From Halalkalicoccus jeotgali B3 (GTDB lineage: Archaea; Halobacteriota; Halobacteria; Halobacteriales; Halalkalicoccaceae): a stretch of 64,000 nucleotides of DNA. Position numbers and translations under genes: made by a program. Within the stretch, counting starts at the first letter, position 1. Each line of letters opens with the position of its first letter. Below, in pieces: positions 35,838-44,348 of this stretch. The stretch is from assembly GCF_000196895.1 (NCBI RefSeq), contig NC_014299.1:299535-363534 (forward strand), written 5' to 3'. A model generated the notes under the pieces. It made no database searches. It had not been told where the DNA came from and worked only from the letters and a program-made list of their open reading frames with translations.

Positions 35838-36444
35838 CGTCGTAGACCGTTCGATTTACTTCGATTCGCTCGAGATCCCTCGCTATCGTCCCGGTGTTCG
35901 GTTGGGTCTCGAACTCGCGACTCTCAGCAGGCCCGAGATCGCGGACAGTCACGAGTGTCGCACTGAGATACGCGTCGTTCGTCCCGTAGAAGACCAGCTC
36001 GATATCGACGACATCGATCGCTCGGTCGCTGACGTTCGTTATCGTTCCGGAAACGAGCAGCGAGCCATCGGTTGCCTGCTGTGCATCGGCCGTTATCTCG
36101 ACATCACTCGGATCACGAGCAGTCGTCTCGTACTCGCCGTAATTCTCGTCGTACTCGTCACGATTGATTTGGGTAGCGTTCTCGTCAGGATGCTGCTGGC
36201 GGTCCGTGTTGTCCTCATCGATCGTCTCGTTCGCGTTCTTTCGCTCACTATCGGTGTCGCTCGTATTGTCACTCTCAGCAGTATCCTCAGCAGTCGTGTT
36301 TTCCTGTGATTCAGTATCAGTACCACCGGTGGGACGATCCGCGTCATCATCGTCTTCCCACCAGCGGGTCTCGATACACCCGGAAAGAGAAGCCACCGTT
36401 CCCATACTCCCAAGAAATTTCACGAAGTGTCGTCGTGAGATCAT
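35827..36444 (-). CDS. Tat lipoprotein with FxLYD-like C-terminal domain
   Basis: 205 residues. SRRHFVKFLGS and the lipobox SLSGC (Cys23) predict a Tat lipoprotein. Residues about 30-115 are a very acidic, Asp/Glu/Thr/Asn-rich linker. Residues about 115-200 read VEITADAQQ, LLVSGTITNVSDRAIDVVDI and ESREFETQ, like the FxLYD domain of extracellular archaeal proteins. Function unknown. It is convergent with the beta-helix lipoprotein, overlapping at the 3' ends. Confidence 0.7.
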   Translation of the reverse strand: MISRRHFVKFLGSMGTVASLSGCIETRWWEDDDDADRPTGGTDTESQENTTAEDTAESDNTSDTDSERKNANETIDEDNTDRQQHPDENATQINRDEYDENYGEYETTARDPSDVEITADAQQATDGSLLVSGTITNVSDRAIDVVDIELVFYGTNDAYLSATLVTVRDLGPAESREFETQPNTGTIARDLERIEVNRTVYDVTD

Positions 36445-36495
36445 TGTATCTCGAGTTTGTGGATCGTTTACTATCGAGTCCGTTCTCTCGTCTCG

Positions 36496-36738
36496 TTAGT
36501 CGACCCCAACGCCAATTCCCAGAAGGAGAAACAGCCAGTAGAACACGAACAACCCGAAATTACGAATGCTGAATCGAGGCAGTTCATCACCCGCGCCTAA
36601 GAACAGCACTCCGCCAGCGGTGGCCAGGAAGAAGGCTGCAAGGAGCCCCCACTGACCGACGACGAAGATAGCAAGGACGACCGTTCCAAGCCCGATCACT
36701 TTCGCGGCACCGGCATTCGTTGAACTCAGAAATCCCAT
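36496..36738 (-). CDS. small membrane protein, unknown
   Basis: 80 residues with three hydrophobic segments (about 14-30, 32-50 and 58-78) and few charges. It sits between a lipoprotein gene and a small CopG-sized protein in front of the secretion operon. No family recognised. Confidence 0.5.
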   Translation of the reverse strand: MGFLSSTNAGAAKVIGLGTVVLAIFVVGQWGLLAAFFLATAGGVLFLGAGDELPRFSIRNFGLFVFYWLFLLLGIGVGVD

Positions 36739-36828
36739 TACTGTCCTAGTTCTAATAATACTCTAATATTAATCTTTGGATGAGATAGAGCGAGAAACGA
36801 GGCTACAAACCGAATGGATCGCGAGTTA

Positions 36829-37053
36829 TCAATCCGATTCCTGTTCCCGTCGGAGACAGCGCTGGGCATGCAGCAACATTCCGCGCCACGTAAACCCGTT
36901 CGTCTCTTTCGTCTCCGAGAGTTCCTCGTACTGCTCAAGTGGAACTTCGATCAGAATGGATTTCATTTCGTCCTCGTCGGAAGCGTCCGCTTGGCCACCA
37001 TCCGGGAGAACTGTCGTCTCGTCGTCGAGGTGTGTTTGATATTTGGATTTCAT
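36829..37053 (-). CDS. small acidic protein, possible DNA-binding accessory
   Basis: 74 residues from the ATG at 37053 (MKSKYQTHLDDET). An acidic middle is followed by MKSILIEVPLEQYEELSETKETNGFTWRGMLLHAQ, a strand-helix-helix pattern with the VPLxxYEEL spacing seen in ribbon-helix-helix proteins. It is divergent from the secretion operon across a 201-base gap, a usual place for a plasmid-transfer regulator. The assignment is tentative. Confidence 0.45.
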   Translation of the reverse strand: MKSKYQTHLDDETTVLPDGGQADASDEDEMKSILIEVPLEQYEELSETKETNGFTWRGMLLHAQRCLRREQESD

Positions 37054-37254
37054 TGTATCAAAAGTGCGTGTAGGTTCGACACCAGAGCTCTGCAGAGCCA
37101 TTCGTTCGTGGCCCTATTAGTCTTAGCAAAGATTTATCACTGCTGGCTATTGTACTAGACTTATAGAAAACTAATACTGATGCAATAGTGAACGAGGACG
37201 AATAGCGATCCCTAACTAGAGTATTCCCACACGAAACACAAACTTCAAAATTCC

Positions 37255-37713
37255 ATGTCATCGACAGGCGATACCCCTCCCGAAGACGAGTCGATAGACG
37301 ACCAACCACCTCTACACCCACTCATCGCACGCCTGATGAACGTGTTCCAGAACCCAACACGGGTTCCAACAGCGTATCTCGCGGCAGGAACCGCCATCGG
37401 TCTGCTCGTCATCATCGCGAGCACACCCGCTGCAGCCCAAGAGTTCTGCGATGATCCCGCCGGGCAATTGCTGATCTCGATCGAGACGATGCTAATCAAC
37501 TACGGGACGATGCTGTTGTTTCTCGCCTTCCTGATCGGCGTCGCGATGTGGGCGCTCACGCCCATCTTTGCCGGTCAAAGCGCGATCGGGCTGGGGATGA
37601 TCCTGCTGTCGTTCGGGGCAGCGATCGCCTTGGTCGTCGGCACCCAGTTCTTCGGAATGACGTTCGAGATCGCCGGCGCCGGTGGTCAGAGTTGTTCGAC
37701 CGTTCTCAACTAA
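37255..37713 (+). CDS. pilin-like or VirB2-like small membrane protein
   Basis: 152 residues. A polar N-terminus of about 40 residues is followed by a hydrophobic segment ending in ASTPAAAQEF, resembling a signal-peptide cleavage site, and then two more membrane helices (about 80-100 and 105-130). This size and layout match VirB2/TrbC-type subunits. It is the first gene of a co-oriented block with VirB6-, VirB4- and VirD4-like genes, which is the main support for the call. Confidence 0.5.
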   Translation: MSSTGDTPPEDESIDDQPPLHPLIARLMNVFQNPTRVPTAYLAAGTAIGLLVIIASTPAAAQEFCDDPAGQLLISIETMLINYGTMLLFLAFLIGVAMWALTPIFAGQSAIGLGMILLSFGAAIALVVGTQFFGMTFEIAGAGGQSCSTVLN

Positions 37714-37759
37714 CCACAGTCTATCGAACCTCGCGATTCGCTACCCGGACTAATCGCCT

Positions 37760-39391
37760 ATGGATCTCCCACTGAACCCGCGTCGCCTCGTCGTACTCGT
37801 TCTCGTCATGGGCCTTGCCATGACCTCGATAGCTGGCCCTGTCGCTGCTGCTTCAGAGACGACTGCTACGCTCGATACTGACGGAATCGTTCTTCAGACC
37901 GACGCAAGTGATCTCACCGACGACAACGAGAGTGACAGTGCAACTTCCAACGGAGAAAACAATGAGTCGACTGTCACTGCAGAGGACCTAGAAGAGCTCC
38001 CGATCGATGTCGACGAAGACGAGGTCAATCTCGAGGAGATCAACAGCGAATCCGAGAACAACACGACGAACACCACCAATGGAACTAGCGCCGAGAACGG
38101 GGGCGGCACACCGCAAATCGGTGGCGGTGGTGGAACGGGTAGTATCGGCCCAAGTCTCTCACCCGAAGAAAACGCCAAGGATCTCGCCGAATGGCTCCGA
38201 GGTCACCTTCGCGGAGCGACCGTCTACCTCGTCGATGAGGTGATTAACGACATGCTCGGGACGCCTACGCCCGAGAATGACGGGTGGCACGGCATCCTCG
38301 GTCAGCCCGTTGGAGACACCTACAGCGACCTCTACGAGGAGGTCTATATGCAGATGATCCTGCCACCGGCGTTCCAGTTCATGATCATCGGGTTCATCTT
38401 CTTCACCCTCTTTGTCGTGCCGTTTTCGCCGATGACCGGCCAGCGTGTCTGGTCGGTGTTGCTCGCGATGTTCGGCGCTGGAGCCTTGGTCATGCTGAGC
38501 TGGAACGTCGCGTCGTTGCTCCATCACGTCTCGGACGCCGTGACGATGTGGTTCCTCCCGCAGGGTGAGGAGATTCTCGCCAGTGGCGATCCGAACAATC
38601 CCTTCTCCGAGGAGAACATCAAGCTGAACGCTGGGCCGCTGGCGGTCGGTCTCGGAGTCTATCTCGCGAGTTGGAACGTCGGTCTGATGTTGGCGTTGAT
38701 CCACGGGATCCGCCATGCAATCTTGTTTCTCATGCCGACGATCCTCCCGATCATTCTTGTTGGGATGTACTTCGGGCCCCGAACGTCGAAAGCTGCGTTC
38801 TCGGTACTGTTCTGGCAGTACATTGGCCTACTCGTGATGAACTGGCCGACAGCACTCCTGCTCTCGATCGGGTACCACGTTGGCTTTGACTTTGGCATGG
38901 GTGCTGCGGGATCGCTCGCGAATATGGCAGTAACGATCGGGGTGATCATCCTCGCGGTCGTCCTGCCACTGACGATTCAGACGTCGTTCCTTGGAGGATC
39001 GTTGGTTGCGATCATCACGAAGGGATCAGTACTGTCGGCAGGCATGAACACGGCCCGGCGAGTCCTTCCGTCGCGCGGGAAGTCAACGCGATCGAAGCGG
39101 GGTGGCGGCTACATCAATCCCGTCTCTCGATTCACTCGCGGTCGGTCTAGTATCGGTAAAAGACAGCGGCGACGGGACGTAGCGACGAAGTCGACAACGC
39201 GCTCTCAGCGCGGCCAGACGGCAACTGACGGCGGTTCGTTAACCCAATCACGGCTAACGAGCTACTCGCAGTCTCACTCCCGATCAACTACAACTCGTCG
39301 ATCGGGGCCACCTCGTAGTCAGCGAGATGCCGGTAGTATCGACGCTCGACGGCGTGAACGCTACCGTCGCCTTCGCCGGAACTCTGATTGA
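37760..39391 (+). CDS. VirB6/TrbL-like polytopic conjugation protein
   Basis: 543 residues. A Sec-type signal (RRLVVLVLVMGLAMTSIAG) and an acidic Asn/Asp-rich extracellular segment (about 35-130) come first. About six membrane helices follow between residues 205 and 425. The final 120 residues are strongly basic and Arg/Ser-rich (for example KRQRRRDVATKSTTRSQRGQ), unusual for a haloarchaeal protein and possibly DNA-contacting. Position between a pilin-like gene and a VirB4-like ATPase supports an inner-membrane channel role. Confidence 0.6.
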   Translation: MDLPLNPRRLVVLVLVMGLAMTSIAGPVAAASETTATLDTDGIVLQTDASDLTDDNESDSATSNGENNESTVTAEDLEELPIDVDEDEVNLEEINSESENNTTNTTNGTSAENGGGTPQIGGGGGTGSIGPSLSPEENAKDLAEWLRGHLRGATVYLVDEVINDMLGTPTPENDGWHGILGQPVGDTYSDLYEEVYMQMILPPAFQFMIIGFIFFTLFVVPFSPMTGQRVWSVLLAMFGAGALVMLSWNVASLLHHVSDAVTMWFLPQGEEILASGDPNNPFSEENIKLNAGPLAVGLGVYLASWNVGLMLALIHGIRHAILFLMPTILPIILVGMYFGPRTSKAAFSVLFWQYIGLLVMNWPTALLLSIGYHVGFDFGMGAAGSLANMAVTIGVIILAVVLPLTIQTSFLGGSLVAIITKGSVLSAGMNTARRVLPSRGKSTRSKRGGGYINPVSRFTRGRSSIGKRQRRRDVATKSTTRSQRGQTATDGGSLTQSRLTSYSQSHSRSTTTRRSGPPRSQRDAGSIDARRRERYRRLRRNSD

Positions 39392-39393
39392 CA

Positions 39394-42300
39394 ATGAGCA
39401 CCGGAACTGATCAACAACGAGCAGCAGACAGACGCAAAGTTCTCCCCAACCGACTAACCGGCCAACGGATTGCCGGCGTCTCGAAAGTCGCGATCTACGC
39501 CGGCGGTGGCACAGCTGCGATGACGTGGTTCGCCGCGGATATGTACATCCCTCCGGGCTATCGAAGCCCGGCCTACGGGCTTGCAGTGTGCATGTTCGTC
39601 GGCTCAATCATCGCCTCGTTTCACACACCGAACCATCTCTCGGTTCACGAACACTTGCGGCGACGACTCACTCACCATACTCGACAACACACTATGCTTA
39701 GTGCACGAAACGGCAGCAAAAAGGAACAGCCTACGAACGACACGCTTCCCGGTCGCATCGTTCGACTCCCGATCGTGCGAAACGTCCGTGGGATCGGCGT
39801 CGACGAGGAAGAACGCTCGCAAGATGCTGTGCAGGTCTCCCGCCCGTTCTACAATTCCCCGGCCATCAAAACGTCCGACGGCGGTATGATCGGCGCGATC
39901 AAGATTCGTCCGGCGGCAATGGCCGTCGCTGACGAGGGTCACTGGACACGTCGTGTGGAGCGCCTCGCGAACGTTATCGACTCGTCAGTCACTGCCCGGA
40001 CGCAGTTCACCTCGAAGATGCGTGCGGTGGATTACGGCGATCGGATGGGTACCTACGACGATCGCGAGCAGGAACTACTCGATGAACTCGCAGCGAAACA
40101 CGGCGATATCGATACGGCCTACCGGAAGGCTCGCAATGGCGAGATCGATCGCGAGGATCTCGGTCTCTTGGTTGGGGCCGATCTCGCCGATGAGCGCCAA
40201 GGTGTGATCGACCTATACGACGTCACCACCCTCAAGCGCAATTACTACGTCACGGTCAAAATCGAGCCGGCGGACGTCGTCACGGAGGATAACGTCGAAG
40301 CTGGTGGTGGGATGGCGAACGTCCCGCTGCTAGGCCGGCTTTGGAAGCACAAGGAGCTCCGTGACCTGCGCCAGGAAGGCGACCACACGCAGGTGATGGT
40401 CGAACGCCTCGAGAACAAGCTCGAAACGCTTGAATCAGATCTCCGAACAATCGAGGACATCAGTACACGGATCCTCTCCTCAACCGAGCTCTCACAGGTT
40501 TTCGCCGACCACTATCAGGCGGCCAACGCCTACGCGAACACCGACTTCGGCGACGTTGTTCGCCTTTCGCCGAAGCCGACATCAAGCGAGGGAACGGCGA
40601 TGTACGGCGTCGACCATGACCACCTTCAGAATCTCCCCGACGGTCCGCTTGGCAAATCCAATGGCGCTGTCGGACCCGAAACGCCCGGCGAGACATCCCG
40701 AATGGTCGATCAGGGAGATGACGGTGATCGCCAGACTGTCCCTGGTCGTAGTGACCAATCCGACGATCCCAGCGACGAGGGCATCGTCAATACGGCGAAG
40801 AGCACCGCGAGCTCCTTTGCTGATCGAGTCGCGAAAATCAACGACAACCCTGTCGCCGACGTCATCCTCACGAAAGAGCAGCTGGTCGATCACTATCAGA
40901 CGGTCGTCGGGCCAAAGGACAGTATCTACCGAGGCAACGAGAACTGGATCACGATCGATAACGCCGTCTACAGCAAGACACTCTCGATCCGAGAGTGGCC
41001 CGCCGTCCCCAAGATGGGGATCCTCGAACCGATCCTTCGCGAGCACGAGCCCGGCGTCGCCGTCAACGTCGCGACCCACATCAACCCGATCGACCAGCAA
41101 CGTGCTGAGATCGAACTCTCGGACACCGAAGACCAGCTGAAGGACAAAAAGGAGAAAGCCGAGGACTCGCGTCTGCCGATGTTCTTGCAGACCTATCGCA
41201 AGCAGCACGACGAGGCCCAAGAGATGGTCGCAGCGAATCAGGACTCCGAATACGACCTCTTCGAGACGAACACCCATATCGAACTCCGGAGCGACGACCC
41301 GGAAGCACTCGGTCGAACCATCGACCACATCAACTCGATGATGAACGACGAAGGCGCCGAAGCGCGCCAAGAAACGGCCCATCACTTCGAAGGCTGGCAG
41401 TCGGTCGCGCCCGCATGCGACGACAAGCTCGAGGAGCCGATCATGATGTTCGCCGATGGCGTTGCTCGTGAGTTCCCGTGGACCTCTCGGAATCTTCACG
41501 AACCGAACGGCGTGGAATTCGGGATTAACATGCACACGAACGAGCCACTCTACTTGGACCTCTGGAACCGCAAGACTGGCTTCGACTTCGGGATTTTCAC
41601 GAAGAAAGGCGGCGGCAAGACGACGACCGCCACAGAGATTCTTGGTCGGCTGAACACGGTCTATCGCGACGACCTGATGACGATCATCATCGATCCGCTT
41701 CAGGAGTACGCCAACCTCGCGACCGTCCACGACGGCGAGCGCCTTGTCGTCGGTGGAGATACGGGCATCAACCCGTTCCATATTGAGGCAACGCCGGAAG
41801 AGAAACTCGCGACCATCGGCAAGGGCGCACCCTACAAGCACTGGCTGGAAGGTTGCATGGACTTCGTCGAGATGTACTACGCTGACGAGGGCCTAGACTT
41901 CGCCGAGAAGAAGGGCATCTGGCGTATGGCGATTCGAGAGGCTGCCGAACGCTATGGCATCGAAGACGACCCAACGACTCACTCGGCAGACTATCGTTGC
42001 GAGCAGGGCTATTCGGGTGATTGTCCGACACCGATGGACGCGATTGAGATCATCGACGAGATGACCGAAAATCCCGAAGAGTGGGTTCGCTCAAAGCCCG
42101 GTCAAGAACCTTCCGAGCGGAAGGTCGACGAGCGCGAGAAGACAGCGGTCGATATCGTCAACAATGACATCCAGCCGTTTCTCCCCGGCGGAGAGTACGA
42201 GCACTTCACCAAGCAAACCAACATCGATCTCGAGGATTCGACGTTCTTCTACGTCGATATGCAGCAACAGGAAGCCAGTACATCGATTGGACTCACCATG

Positions 42301-42972
42301 CAGGTCGTCTACGATCTGTTCTACGAGATGGTCAAGACGATCGACATTCCGTCGGTCATCTTCATGGACGAGTTCCACTACATGCTGCGGGACTCACTCG
42401 CCCAAAAATCGCTCAACCAGAAGTTCCGCCATGGGCGTCACTGGGACCTCTCACTCGGTGTGGCAACTCAGTCGTTCAAGGACTTCTTCGGCGAGGACGC
42501 CGATGGCAACACGCATCTCACGGACAACGCGCAGGTGCTCTTCGAGAACATGCCAACCCAGATCTTCCATCAGGAGGATATGAGCGACGAATGGGCCGAG
42601 GAAATTGGACTCACTTCAGACGAAGCCAGATTCATTCGAAATGCGGAGCCGGGCAATCGTGAACTCGGGTATTCGACGGCATTACTCCGGGTTTCGGACA
42701 AAGGTACCTACCCGTTGAAAGTCAAGATGGACTTCGAGGAAAATCCTCGCGAAGCCGTCGTTACGGAGTTCGACCCCTCGGAACATGGCGAAGACTTCTA
42801 CTCGTATCTCCTCGAGCACGACGACATCTGCGAGTGGCGGTTCGCCCCGACGGCAGACGGCGAGGTCGTTACCGATACGGCAATCACAGCAACAGGCACG
42901 AACACGTCTGGAGACGCTGTCGAGCAGAACCAGGGGCTACAGCGCATCAATAGCGCCACGGGGGACGACTGA
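39394..42972 (+). CDS. VirB4-like conjugation ATPase with VirB3/PrgI-like N-terminus
   Basis: 1192 residues from the ATG at 39394; a TTG at 39388 is an alternative. The first 90 residues contain two short membrane helices (GTAAMTWFAADMYIPPGY, AVCMFVGSIIASF), resembling VirB3/PrgI subunits often fused to VirB4. Walker A FGIFTKKGGGKTTT is near 733-745 and Walker B SVIFMDEFHYML near 986-997. An acidic linker (about 425-465) splits the N-terminal part. VirB4 ATPases power assembly of type IV secretion channels. It begins 3 bases after the upstream stop and overlaps the next gene by 1 base. Confidence 0.85.
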   Translation: MSTGTDQQRAADRRKVLPNRLTGQRIAGVSKVAIYAGGGTAAMTWFAADMYIPPGYRSPAYGLAVCMFVGSIIASFHTPNHLSVHEHLRRRLTHHTRQHTMLSARNGSKKEQPTNDTLPGRIVRLPIVRNVRGIGVDEEERSQDAVQVSRPFYNSPAIKTSDGGMIGAIKIRPAAMAVADEGHWTRRVERLANVIDSSVTARTQFTSKMRAVDYGDRMGTYDDREQELLDELAAKHGDIDTAYRKARNGEIDREDLGLLVGADLADERQGVIDLYDVTTLKRNYYVTVKIEPADVVTEDNVEAGGGMANVPLLGRLWKHKELRDLRQEGDHTQVMVERLENKLETLESDLRTIEDISTRILSSTELSQVFADHYQAANAYANTDFGDVVRLSPKPTSSEGTAMYGVDHDHLQNLPDGPLGKSNGAVGPETPGETSRMVDQGDDGDRQTVPGRSDQSDDPSDEGIVNTAKSTASSFADRVAKINDNPVADVILTKEQLVDHYQTVVGPKDSIYRGNENWITIDNAVYSKTLSIREWPAVPKMGILEPILREHEPGVAVNVATHINPIDQQRAEIELSDTEDQLKDKKEKAEDSRLPMFLQTYRKQHDEAQEMVAANQDSEYDLFETNTHIELRSDDPEALGRTIDHINSMMNDEGAEARQETAHHFEGWQSVAPACDDKLEEPIMMFADGVAREFPWTSRNLHEPNGVEFGINMHTNEPLYLDLWNRKTGFDFGIFTKKGGGKTTTATEILGRLNTVYRDDLMTIIIDPLQEYANLATVHDGERLVVGGDTGINPFHIEATPEEKLATIGKGAPYKHWLEGCMDFVEMYYADEGLDFAEKKGIWRMAIREAAERYGIEDDPTTHSADYRCEQGYSGDCPTPMDAIEIIDEMTENPEEWVRSKPGQEPSERKVDEREKTAVDIVNNDIQPFLPGGEYEHFTKQTNIDLEDSTFFYVDMQQQEASTSIGLTMQVVYDLFYEMVKTIDIPSVIFMDEFHYMLRDSLAQKSLNQKFRHGRHWDLSLGVATQSFKDFFGEDADGNTHLTDNAQVLFENMPTQIFHQEDMSDEWAEEIGLTSDEARFIRNAEPGNRELGYSTALLRVSDKGTYPLKVKMDFEENPREAVVTEFDPSEHGEDFYSYLLEHDDICEWRFAPTADGEVVTDTAITATGTNTSGDAVEQNQGLQRINSATGDD

Positions 42973-44348
42973 TGGGTCGAATCGCCTCGGCGCTGATCCG
43001 CGATGAAATCCGCCGGTCGGTCGCCCGGAAAGTCCCGGCCCTTCGCGACGGCGGCTCAAATGCCTACGACACGCTGCAGTTGACCGACGACGTAATCGGC
43101 GAGCTTGAGGACGCCCGCGCCGAACGTCGTGCAGTTCACGTCCTCCCTCACAAGGAAGGTGGTGGGATTCCGAAAGCCGTCGACTTGCTAACGTCGGTTC
43201 ACCCGATGCGGACTGGAACCAGCACTGACTCGCGCCCAGCCCACGCTTTCGAGATCCGCAACATCAACGAGCAGATCGGCTTCCAGTGGGTGATGAGCGG
43301 CGAGAAATACCAGAACCGGCTGGTCCGGCAGCTCGAAACGTTCTACCCCGACAGCCACATCGAAGTCGACGAACTACCCGAGCCCGAGCTTCTCCCATTC
43401 CGCGAGGACTGGCATCTGGCCGCCGCTCGCCTTGAGCTAAAACTCCAAGGCAAGAAGGAACGCTACTATCCGATCAAGCATATCGACGTTGAGGGCTTCG
43501 AGAACGATCCCTACGGTTCGATCACGAGCGAGATGGTCGGCGAACGCGAGGCCGAGACGGTCACGAACGTCGCGACGCAGGTCATTTTTCGCCCGGCACC
43601 CAGCGATTGGTACAAGGGTGGCGTGTTGGAACCCTCGATCCACGACGTCGCCGACGACTTAGAAGAGAACGTCCAGCCGGCCGATACGAAGGATATCGTC
43701 CGGGGGATGTTCACAAAGGAAGGATTGGATCTCTCGGAGGTTCGCACGCAGAAGCGCGGGACGAACAAGAAGACGACAGCGGCCGCTGATGCCGTTCGCC
43801 GCCAAGCCGGCCAGAAGGGCTACGAGGTGGATATTCGAATTGTCGCGGTCGGTCAGGACTCAGAGACGGCGATCAGCCGCGTCGATGAGACGGCCGATAT
43901 GTTCGAGGGGTACTACGATTCGGACACTCAGCAGGGATTCGATTGTGTCCCGATGAGCGGCGAGGATCTCTTGCAGCTTGTCCAACTGGCGATGCGCCGC
44001 GAGTACGTTGACCACGGCATGACGATGGGTGTTCGAACCGCGGCAGGCGTAGTCCATGTCCCGAACGAATCGATCAATACCCAGAACGTCAGTTGGACTC
44101 GGACCTCGAATGCTGGAGATGTACCGGCCGACTCAGCCCGATTCACTGAGTGGATGAATGAAGACGTCGGGTGGGATACGCCACAACGATCAGCCACAAG
44201 GACTCAAGACAGGCCATACGGAATTGAGCGAGCCCAGCCGAGTGATCAGGAGATCGAAGCAGCGACTGAACGCGATCAGGAGCACACGCACGAACAGGGC
44301 GATCAATCAGAAAGCGAGCAGGCGGACACGACGGAGGTAGTACACTAA
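42972..44348 (+). CDS. unrecognised protein coupled to conjugation ATPases
   Basis: 458 residues with no signal peptide or membrane segment. It overlaps the VirB4-like gene by one base (TGATG) and the VirD4-like gene by one base (TAATG), so strict translational coupling is expected. The interior has alternating strands and helices (HAFEIRNINEQIGFQWVMSG, YEVDIRIVAVGQDSETAIS), and the C-terminus is a charged tail (about 395-458). A role as an accessory of the coupling ATPase, or as its detached N-terminal domain, is inferred only from gene order. Confidence 0.55.
   Translation: MGRIASALIRDEIRRSVARKVPALRDGGSNAYDTLQLTDDVIGELEDARAERRAVHVLPHKEGGGIPKAVDLLTSVHPMRTGTSTDSRPAHAFEIRNINEQIGFQWVMSGEKYQNRLVRQLETFYPDSHIEVDELPEPELLPFREDWHLAAARLELKLQGKKERYYPIKHIDVEGFENDPYGSITSEMVGEREAETVTNVATQVIFRPAPSDWYKGGVLEPSIHDVADDLEENVQPADTKDIVRGMFTKEGLDLSEVRTQKRGTNKKTTAAADAVRRQAGQKGYEVDIRIVAVGQDSETAISRVDETADMFEGYYDSDTQQGFDCVPMSGEDLLQLVQLAMRREYVDHGMTMGVRTAAGVVHVPNESINTQNVSWTRTSNAGDVPADSARFTEWMNEDVGWDTPQRSATRTQDRPYGIERAQPSDQEIEAATERDQEHTHEQGDQSESEQADTTEVVH

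Noticed and set aside
40582..41841. Long minus-strand frame (419 codons) opposite the VirB4-like gene
   Set aside because: It is a mirror of the strong coding bias of the plus-strand ATPase, with no domain and Val/Arg/Leu-rich shadow composition.
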